Assembly (NCBI GenBank): GCA_020746105.1
Contig: CM036628.1
Location: 1,932,001-1,996,000, forward strand
Reading direction: 5' to 3'
Source of the DNA: Trogon surrucura
Lineage: Eukaryota; Chordata; Aves; Trogoniformes; Trogonidae
Length of the DNA stretch: 64,000 nt
Numbering within the stretch: position 1 is the stretch's first letter; each line of letters opens with the position of its first letter. Shown one piece after another: positions 55,518 to 64,000 of this stretch. The position numbers and the translations under genes are program-made. The notes under the pieces were generated by a model. The model was not told where the DNA came from and searched no databases. It saw nothing but the letters and a program-made list of their open reading frames with translations.

Positions 55518-55746
55518 GTAAAGAAGTAAGAGGGGTAAAGGAAGAGAAGGGGAAAAGGAGGAGAGAGGGGAAAGAAAGAGGAGAGGAGGGAAAGAAGGAG
55601 AAGGGGAAAAGGAGGAGGAGAAGGGAAAGAAAGAGGAGAGGAGGGGGGAAAAGGAAGAGAAGGGGAAAAGGAGGAGAGAGGGGAAAGAAAGAGGAGAGGA
55701 GGGAAAGAAGGGGAAAAGGAGGAGAAGGGAAAGAAAGAGGAGAGGA
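55514..55746. repeat. Second polypurine array, partial duplicate of the first
   Basis: 55538-55746 is 209 bases of uninterrupted purine on the + strand. Positions 55523-55581 are identical to 53421-53479 in the first array, including its two T interruptions. An internal 113-bp duplication is visible, since GGAAGAGAAGGGGAAAAGG starts at 55540 and again at 55653. Confidence 0.95.
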
Positions 55747-57129
55747 TTTAGTTTCCCCTGTAGAACTTTATTGTAAACATTTCGAGAGCCACAACAGGGC
55801 CCAGTTTATATTCGTTAAATTAAAAGCCCCGAAAGAGGTTCAATCACACTTGGAACAGCCGGGAAGGGCAAGCTCCCCGTCTCTCTACTTCCAAACGATC
55901 CCCCCGAGGAGCGAAGAGCCCTTTTGGAGGGGGGGAAGCCCCCCAAGGCGCGGTTATTCCTGCACCCCCATCGCTCTGGGCTGGGCAGGGTCACCAAACG
56001 CAACCTTTCATCCATCTCTCACCCAGAAGTGTCCGAACGCGTTCCCCTGTGAAGGTCTGGAGCTGGAAATACACCCCGAAGGGAGGAGCGGGACAACGTA
56101 AAAGGTTGCAGGGGTGAAGCACCGAGAGGGAGGAACGAGGTTATATAAAGCTTTACAGGTCAGAACAAAGACCTTGAACGCATTAAAGAAAACAAACCTC
56201 GGGGATGAAGTCAGCCGCGCGCGTGCTCCGCGGTGGGTTTGGACAATTTAAGCGATTTGGGAGACCGACAAGGTTTTTAAGGAGCCGACAGGGGGCTGCC
56301 CGAACCGACGCCAGCGACCTGGCAAAGAGCTCCTGGTACGGAGAGGACGAAGTCACCGAAACGAAAGGTGAACGTCTACCTCAAAGACTCAATTTCAGAT
56401 CGAAAACGGGCACCCCGAGAGCTCTCCCCGCGGGCAGCGAAGCTGGAGAAGCATCCTGGTGCGACGCGTCCCTGGAGAAGGTCACAACTTCCCTCCTCGC
56501 CGAGCCCGCGCTGCCAAGAGGCACCGGCCCAGCTGCGCCGTGGCTCGACGCCCCGCGTTTTCCAGCCGTCCATCCCCTTCCTCCGCCCTCCTTTCGTTCG
56601 GGCGCCAGCGCTCCCCTCTCGGAGCGGCTCCCGCTTCCTACTCGAGCAACGGAGTGGAGGTGAGGGAAGCGCCGCGGATAAAAACAGCCTCCCACGCCCT
56701 CAAAAATTTCCTTCCCACGCAAGTATTCGCACGTACGTCGGGCGCTAATTTTAGGACGAGGCTTGGAGAGCTTCTCGTGAAAAGCCGCCGGGCGCCGCCA
56801 AAGGGTGTTTTTAGGGAGATTCGGCCCCGACCACCCGTACAAGCCACAGCTACTCCTTCAAAGACAACGTGCAGACACCGCTTTGGAATTCCACAGCCCC
56901 CACTGGATCCACAAGTCTGGGACATAGTGAGATTTATTCCTTCAGTTTTAGATATTGAAGAGCGATAAGTTTTTCCGAGTTAACTCTACACCGTTCCGGC
57001 TCTTTCCTTTCTGCCCACCTCAAGGGAAAAGGCGTCCGGAAGAAATAAAATTCCGGCCACCTCCACCGTCATTTACTCCAGCGCGTTCCCAGCGGAAGAA
57101 GGAGAAACCCAAGGAGTGATGATCAAGCA
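55747..57129 (-). other. Region beyond the main RLIM poly(A) site, possible distal 3'UTR
   Basis: A - strand AATAAA (55767-55772) lies right beside the purine array and could terminate a longer RLIM transcript or a separate one. The stretch 56200-56800 is CpG-rich for an intergenic region. Frames here on either strand show no domain. Confidence 0.3.
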
Positions 57130-60100
57130 CAAAAACGAACACTTCATGCATTTTATTGAGTCTATTTAAATTTGCATTATGACATTTACATAGGGAACAA
57201 ACTCCTCCTAAATGTTAGCTATCAAATCTGGCCAGACTGTTGTTCCGTGACCTCAGAAGTACCGTTTTGTATTAACAAGTCCCGTATAAACAGATGTAAA
57301 GCACTGTACAATGAAAAAAAAAAAAAAAGAAAAAGAAAAAAGAAAAAGAAAACTGTTACATTCTCAGTTGAATTCAGGGCTTCCCAACCAACAGCCTGAC
57401 TAGCAGAGTGAAATTCAGGATGGGGTCCTGGTTATTTTAGCTTAAGGGAGCAAAACCAGATAAAACAATCAAAACAGACTCAATGATATGGTTCCCCATA
57501 GGAAAAAGAAGGAGGAAAAAAAAAAGATACCTCATATCAAAAAGCAGTTGGGAAGCCCTGGTATAACAAACTTTTTTTTTAACCGTAACACAACTTTGAT
57601 GTGCTTTGGGTAAGTTACCACTGATTCCATCTCCGCGCCCTCCTCCTTCCCTCCCCAGCCAAGGACAAACAAACAAAAAGCCCAGCGTACGTAAGGGCTG
57701 GAAAGATTTCTGAATTTGTCATCAATTCCCTCACCGTGGCTCCGAGCCAACCCTCATCCAAAGCACCTCCTCCCGGGAGGCTGCTATTTCCGTGACGGCC
57801 GCGTAACCTCGCCGGCTCCGCGCCCTTCCTCGAGCGCCGCGAGGTGAGGAAAAAAAACGGGACGCGTTAACCAACGGGGCGGGGATCCCAAACGAAGAGA
57901 AAGCTGTAGGCAAGCCATTGATGGCCAAGAGCGCGCCAGGAGGTTTCGAAAAGCCCCGACAATCAGCCTCGCCCGCGTTCCTTTTCTCATCACCGCAAGA
58001 AGCTCCTCTTTGCGCGGTTTCAAAACAAACCGGGGCTGCAGACGGAGCGGGGGAACCGTCCTTCGGGCTCTCTGCATTTGCATAACCCAGACAAGTGACA
58101 GGAAACTGGAGCGACAAGTCATTACGGGGCCATTGTGCCAACATCGGTGGGAAAGCCACGCGGTTGGGAGGGGACACAATGGGCGATTTACGGCTCCCGC
58201 GCAGCCGGCGGGGGCGTCACATCATCGCTGCGTCTGCAACCGCCTCGGAACTTGTTATCGAGTGATTTCCAGGCACGCAGGAGCTACCCCTCATCAAATA
58301 GTTTTCAAAAGGAGGCAATTAATTCACCGCCTGCAAGTTCTTCGCGGACAAAAAAGAAAAAAAAGTCAACCCGCTCAAAGAAATTTAAAAAGCGTGTGAA
58401 AGGGAAACCTGACAAACCCCAGGAATAGCTCAGTTTTAAGGGATAAACCCTCTTTTTTTTAAAAAAAAAAAACCAACCCAAAAGCGAGCACCCACAATCG
58501 TATCGGCTCACGATCCGAGCGAAACTACCAAACGCACTCCTAAATAAATAAAGCCGAACCAAAACCGTGCGTTCTTCTAGGTTTTGGCCTCGTGACCGGT
58601 TTAACCGCTGCGGGTTCCGTCAGAAAGGAACGAAGCTCACGCAGTAGACAGGGCGAGTCTGACGAAAGAAAACCCACCGCGGTAACTCCCGAGACAGGGA
58701 CCCGCCTTCAAAAATGAAATAAAAGCAGCGGCCTTCGACGCGAAAGGACTGGTGAGGAGGGCGGTGAGAGGCTCCCACAGGGTGGCACTGCGAACCAGGC
58801 AGCTGGGCTGGCCCGGCCTCCTCCAACTCAGTTTCTGCGGGGGGGAAAAATAAAGACCAAACCAGCCCTTTTTAACCCACAGGGGGGCTCGGAGAACGAC
58901 TTAAGTGGCTGTACCCCTCCTCTAACACCGAGCGAGCGGAAACCGAGGGAAGCGGCAAATGCAAACGCTCCAAAAATGATTCGTCATCTGTAAATCAGGC
59001 TAACGGAGAACCTCGTTCAACTGTCTCGTTAGCAACCCAAGCGTTAATATTGGCTTCTTCCTAACTCCAAGCTCACTTCAAAAAAACAGAGACTGAGTTA
59101 CCGCAGATGACTCGGCTGTATCAGCAATTTCTCTTTCTGCCAACTCCTCCAGACATGGGACAACGACCCCCTCCGAGTGCCCTGAGCGCCGCAAAAGGCC
59201 TCTAAGACACCGAAAACATTCAAGGTCTCCTGAGCTGAGCTGAAATTATTTGTTCTTGGTACCAACCTGGGAAACCTCCAGCATTTTATTAGTAGTTGCC
59301 ATTATTACAGAAAGATCAAACGTTAAGGCATGCCACTCTTCAGCTAAAACAAAACCGTGATGGCGATTCTACTGGAAAATCAAGAATATTTGGGAAAAAG
59401 AAAAAAAAAAAAGCTGTGTTGAATGACATGTATCACACCCGTGGGCTCTTTTCTTTCTGGTCACCGGCATTAGACCGCAGAGACGTACGTCAGACTTTCA
59501 AAATCTAACACAGAAAGAGGGTTTGTGTGTTTATTTTTTTTTTTTTACCCCTTCTAATTTTACACTCCAGTAACTCAGTAAAGCTCCTGGAAACCTGCAC
59601 CCGGTAGCACGTATTTGCTACGTGAACGCCAGCGGAAGAAAATTCACACGTGTTGTTTTGGTGAGCAAATTTTTGGCATAGAGTCCAGCACCTGGATTTC
59701 ATAGCTACTTTCCAATTTTACAGTGATGCACGTCAAAGAGCGGGGAAAAAACCCAAATAAATCAAAAATACGAGCTTAAAACCGTTCAGAAAGCAAGCAC
59801 GCGTCCTCTCTGCCACGAGGGCGTGTGCCACCAGGAGGAAAGCGAGCTCAACAGCCAGTTGGGGTCTCCCGCCGAGCCAGACGGCACAAAACACAGAGAA
59901 ACCAAAAATGTGGAATTCTGGGACACCGCATAATCCTTAACCAGCTGATGAGACATGAAAATGGCTTAGAGCAGACTATAGTTTATGCAACCACCACTAT
60001 AAAACACTCAAAATGTGGCTTAATTAGGAAAAAAAAAAAAAAAAGAGCTAGGCCAGCTTTGGTTTTGTCGTCATCTGAGGAACAAGCAACGTTTCCCAGA

Positions 60101-61760
60101 GAGCCAGCAAGAGCAGGTCACATCCCTTCACCACCACCGCCCCGGAGCTGAAATCAAAATTTGCTTTCTCTGTTAGACGCGTAAGCTAGGGAAAACCAGA
60201 AATAAATTAGAGAACAACGAGCAGGTAAACTGACGGTGAAGGATGTTTTCCCCCCGACACTGATGAGACTTGAGGTACAATTCTCCATTTCCGCAGGACA
60301 CGCCCGTGATTTTCAAAGGAAATTCAAGTCGTTTCAATCTGAGCAACAGGACTCCCAAAACACCTGCTGGGGTTTGTTTTTTTTTAATGTTATTCTGGCT
60401 ATACATAATCCACTCTCCTTTTCAAATTCAACCTAACACTCAAATAATCTGGTTTTCAGTTCATATTTAAGTTGTATTTTTTTCCTGTGGCACTCGAGTC
60501 CCAGGCTGCCACCCCTGGGTGTAGCAGACCCAGAGGTGAAGCTGGTGGGGAATTAAAAAAAAAAAAACCAAAACCCACACAAACGTGTCGTACTCGTCTG
60601 CTGAATAGTTACACAGAGTTGCGTCAAAAATTCAAAGTTGGTAGAGAAACTGGGCATAAACCTGGCTGAACGAACTGGTACATACTGGTTTGTATCATCA
60701 CCTACAACCCTACCAAGAAATAACCAGCTGTTAGAACACTTCCTAATTTTTATCATAATTTTCTCTTTCTGGTGGCATTACTGCAGTTATGACATTTAAT
60801 TTCCTTTTGTTTAACGCAGTCAAGACGCCCAATTCAACTGCTTTTCTATTACAGTAGCTGTTCACATAAATAGTACAGGTATGCACCGCTCCTGACAGGT
60901 CCACAGTTACAAAAGCAGCTCTCGGGTTTCGTTTGCTCTCCGGCCGGTGGGCTCTGTAGGAAAAGCATTCTTGATTTCTAAGCATGGTACAATTTTAATT
61001 CTTAATGCGTTAGTACAACGGTGCGTTGGAAAAAGAACTGAGCCTCTACAAAAAAAAGAAAAAAAAAAAAAAAAAGCTTTACAATTTTAAAACAGATTTT
61101 TTTTTTTTCTCCTCGGTTTTTTTTTTATTTAAACAAGCATAGGCAATTCTTATATTTCCACGACAAGATAAATATCCCAATTAAGCTAACAGCTCATCCT
61201 AACAGCGTGCCATAGTGATGGGGAAAGGGCTAACGTTAGTGTTATTTACACAGACATGTCCAATATTAACCCCAAAATCAAAAGTTACGGTCAAAGTGTG
61301 CAATTAAGAGTTCATTTTGTTGTTTTTTTTTTCAGATGGTTGGATTTCTGGCAAAAAATTCCTCCACGACTCACGTACGCTCAGCTGGGATGGCTTCTCA
61401 AAGAGCTCCTCGTAAGCACGATACGTTTATCGGACTGGGATGGCAGAGGCTGGGCGGGTGAGAAAAGAACTTAATCCTCTTCGCAAAGAAAGAAAGACAA
61501 AAGAAATTATTTTTTAAGCGGGCAGGTGTCTTTGGACAAGTGAAATTTCACACCCAAACCGGCTAGATTCTTGAAAACCCTAATTAAAGAAATTTTCCAA
61601 TTTAAAAAGCTTGACTCCCGAGAAAATGCTTTCACGAGGGAAGACTCGCTCCACGTCATTACTATACATTGAGGTACCACTCAAAAAGTGGCCATAAAGG
61701 ACGCGACTTCTTTGCCCATCACTATCGCACGAGCTGCTCGGCCACGAACTCCGACCTCGT
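57130..61760 (-). other. RLIM: RLIM 3'UTR (about 4.6 kb)
   Basis: Non-coding continuation of the last RLIM exon. It is mostly AT-rich with A/T homopolymers, and no other gene is recognised inside. On the - strand AATAAA motifs lie at 61124-61129 (proximal) and 57152-57157 (main candidate). A CpG-rich segment, unusual for a UTR, spans about 57730-58260. Long 3'UTRs are typical of RLIM in other vertebrates. Confidence 0.7.
57152..57157 (-). terminator. RLIM: Polyadenylation signal of RLIM
   Basis: AATAAA on the - strand, within CTCAATAAAATGCATGAAGT, followed by a GT-rich stretch (GTTTTTGTGCTTG) as a downstream element. Cleavage is predicted about 15-25 nt beyond, near 57130-57137. Confidence 0.6.
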
Positions 61761-63295
61761 TTAGACAACGCTCTCTCTGTTCCCGGAAGCTAAGACCGCT
61801 CTGCGACAGATGGGACAAGTGGAGTTTTCCGACAACCAGCGATCGATGCAGTGGACGTGATACTCGTGCGAGCAAGGCAACTTACGGAGCTTGTTGCCCT
61901 CCGTGTACTCCGTGATGCACACGCTACAGGTTTTCAGAGCATCGCTCTCACCAAAATTCCTCATGGCTAGGTTGTCAATCTGCTCTTTGGTGAGTCCTCG
62001 CGGTTGGTCGTCGTCGTCTTCGTTGAGCAGGAAAAACTGCGCTAGGCTAAGGAACGGCAGAGAACCGCTTTCTTCAAACGTGACCGATCCCCTCGTATTC
62101 CGACCTTCCCGCCTGGCGCCAGATGTTGAACCTCCTTCGTTGCCACCTTCGAACACCTCCCCTGAGCTAACATCTGCATTTTCGTTGCCCGAAGTCCCGC
62201 CGCCTCCGTTCTGCTGCTCCGAAGCCTCCACGTTCTGATTCGGAGCCGGGCCGTTGGGATCCGCGTCACTATCGCTATACATGAAGTAACTGAGCTCTCC
62301 GAAGCCCGTCATGATCTGCCTCAGCATCGTCTGGATCGCAACCGACGTGGTCTCGCTCAAGCCCGTGTTCAAGATCCTACGGATCGGAATCCTGATGGTA
62401 CTGACATAAGTTCTCACTCCGGCCCGCTCCGAACGCGAAAACGTGCGCCTAAACCCTCCCCGCTCGCTTTCGTAAGTGACCGTGTTGTTCGGCGTCTGGG
62501 ACCTGGACCGCGTCCTGTTGGCGATGCTGTCCCTCTGCCGATACTCGCCCGGACGAACTCTTCTCACCTGAAGGTCAAGTACTATGGTAGGAGGCCTCTG
62601 CCCCGGAGTCGTGGACTCACCGGAGCCGTTAGTTTCGGAAGAACCCGCCGCCTGCGGGACGGGTCTCGTTTCCGGGGTTGAAAAGAGAACGGCGTTTTCA
62701 CTCGGCACCTCGGTCCCCGCCGTGTGCTGCCTTAACGTCACGTGCTGCCGAGTTCTAGAGCTTCCCTCAGCTTCGTTCGCCGAGGAGTGGTCAAGCGTCT
62801 GAGATGATGTGTTGTGGTGAGACCTGTGAGGAGCCTCGCTCACCGGATTAACAGGTGACCTACTTCTATCAGTCCTAGCGCGCGTTCTCCGCTGTTCTGG
62901 ACTCCTGCTTCTCGCTCTCCTCTGCCCTCTAGGAGGGGAAGCTTCCTCGGCGGGCAGCTCCTCCGAAGCGCTCCTTTCCGATCCAGGCTGCCTTACGGAT
63001 GGTGATTCAGACCTCGGAATCTCAGAGTCACTTTGGCTGTTTTCCAGCTCCTCCCCACCGGAAGGCTCTACGGATGGCTCATTCTCAGTTTCTGGATTCG
63101 CGTTCCCGTTATTACGGTTGACGTTGATTTCCAAACTGAATCTGAAGTCGCCGCTATTTGGGTTAGTCCGGCTCACTGCTCTCCAAGACTGGTTTCCTCG
63201 CTGCCCGCTCCGTGTCGTATTTCCAGTCTGTCGGACTGAATTAAGCCAGTCTATTATAGAATCTCCATTTGAAACATCTTCTGCGGACTCTGCAC
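61761..63295 (-). CDS. RLIM: RLIM (RNF12): E3 ubiquitin ligase, last coding exon, partial gene
   Basis: Encodes the C-terminal 510 residues. The exon starts after TTTTCGCAG in the middle of a Gly codon and ends at TAA (61761-61763). In order it has a conserved segment [20 protein letters not shown], an Arg/Ser-rich nuclear-localisation region (62853-62921), a central basic region ([19 protein letters not shown] through [15 protein letters not shown]), an acidic [12 protein letters not shown] stretch, and a RING-H2 finger (61806-61928) with all eight zinc ligands in [14 protein letters not shown] and CPIC. The tail ends ESVV, which fits a class I PDZ ligand. RLIM ubiquitinates nuclear LIM cofactors such as LDB1 and, in mammals, REX1. 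The long Ser tract of mammalian RLIM is absent. The - strand open frame extends to 63368, but that extra part is intron. N-terminal exons lie beyond the window. Confidence 0.98.
61806..61928 (-). other. RLIM: RING-H2 finger of RLIM
   Basis: Cysteines of CSVC, then Cys-x-His in PCSH, His in EYHVHC, and CPIC give the C3H2C3 pattern that binds two zinc ions and recruits the E2 enzyme. It is essentially identical to the human finger. Confidence 0.97.
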
Positions 63296-64000
63296 CTGCG
63301 AAAAGAGACAGGGAACTACCAAAATTAGAGTACTGAGCTGATTTTGGAGTGATCTTTTCCAAGAACATGACTGCTTAGTTGAACAACTGCCAATTTATAA
63401 GTGCTTAATCGCCTATCGAGCGCTATTGTGGTTTCACACGTAGTATCACGGTTCTTATCTACCGCAGCTCTTTTAAGGGAGCAGGAGTGGATGTTTTTCT
63501 AATACGTACAAGACAGGCTGCAGCCATCGCATAGCAAACAAGTCCTCAAAAAACCCACATATTGTTTATCGTAAATAAATGGAAAGTCCCATTTCAGGTG
63601 TCATAACACATCGATATTCTGCCGTTTCCTTTCCAAACAATTAAGTGATCTATCGACCGCTAGAGAACTACGTTTGCCCCGACCCTTCACTTAAAGGACA
63701 GCTTTAGAGCAAATCGATTTCACCGAAGAACGAACCCCAGAGGTAAGCTCCAAGTGTCCGCCACCAATCTCCACCGGAAGGGCGATAACAAAAGCAATGC
63801 AGCGTCTTCGGAAGGGAAGAATGGCGAATAAAAAGGATTGCCAAAAGCATCCCAGAAGGGAGCTGTCAGGAAGGCATCCTTAAATTTTAAAAAAAAAAAT
63901 AAAGAAACCTAACCAAAACTTTATCTTGATACAAACAACGGATGCACTCCGAGTGAAATCTGTCCCAGCCTGACCTCTGCAGCAGGTGTCAGACGTAACG
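63296..64000 (-). other. RLIM: RLIM intron (partial)
   Basis: The intron before the last RLIM exon; its acceptor is CTTTTCGCAG on the - strand. I searched for the preceding exon, which should encode the conserved YQFVNNLSEEDYRLMRD-like segment, and do not find it before 64000. Confidence 0.8.

Noticed and set aside
63296..63368. Upstream Met and 25 residues of the RLIM open frame
   Set aside because: Lies before a good TTTTCGCAG acceptor and does not match RLIM; it is intron.

Overview
The window is vertebrate nuclear DNA and almost certainly from a bird. Six fragments of the LINE family CR1 are present, several ending in the characteristic 3' tail of ATTCTATG/ATTCTGTG octamers. Exons are short with long introns, promoters are GC-rich, and there are no Alu, L1 or other mammalian repeats. 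The species cannot be read from the sequence.

Two protein-coding genes can be supported, arranged tail to tail. SLC16A2, the thyroid hormone transporter MCT8, lies on the + strand from its CpG-island promoter (about 12.6-13.9 kb) to a stop codon at 44115. All six coding exons are present. They join without a frame error (274+145+463+144+229+221 nt) into a 491-residue protein, and every intron is GT-AG. RLIM (RNF12), a RING-H2 E3 ubiquitin ligase, lies on the - strand. Only its large last coding exon (61761-63295) and its 3'UTR (down to about 57.13 kb, perhaps 55.75 kb) are inside; the N-terminal exons lie beyond 64000. The SLC16A2-RLIM pair is also adjacent in human Xq13.2, beside the X-inactivation centre. 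A bird carries the same neighbourhood on an autosome and has no XIST.

Layout. 1-7.9 kb: no recognisable gene. 8.15-9.0 kb: a decayed C-rich minisatellite with a period near 40 bp. 9338-9402: a perfect 31-bp inverted repeat with a 3-nt loop. 11.45-11.63 kb: a CR1 3' end. 12.6-13.9 kb: CpG island and exon 1. 13.7-37.0 kb: the 23-kb intron 1, with a CR1 copy ending about 150 bp before exon 2. 37.0-44.1 kb: exons 2-6. 44.1-57.1 kb: intergenic/UTR space holding a 185-bp TTC-rich pyrimidine tract, a 5'-truncated CR1 with part of its reverse transcriptase, a 917-bp nearly pure purine array, and a second purine array that shares a 59-bp identical segment with the first. 57.1-63.3 kb: RLIM 3'UTR and last exon. 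63.3-64 kb: RLIM intron.

The genes do not form a shared pathway. SLC16A2 moves thyroid hormones across the plasma membrane, and RLIM ubiquitinates nuclear LIM-domain cofactors. I see no operon-like, viral or defence system here. The points most worth checking are the perfect hairpin at 9.34-9.40 kb, the duplicated polypurine arrays, and an Asn where human MCT8 has a functionally studied His.
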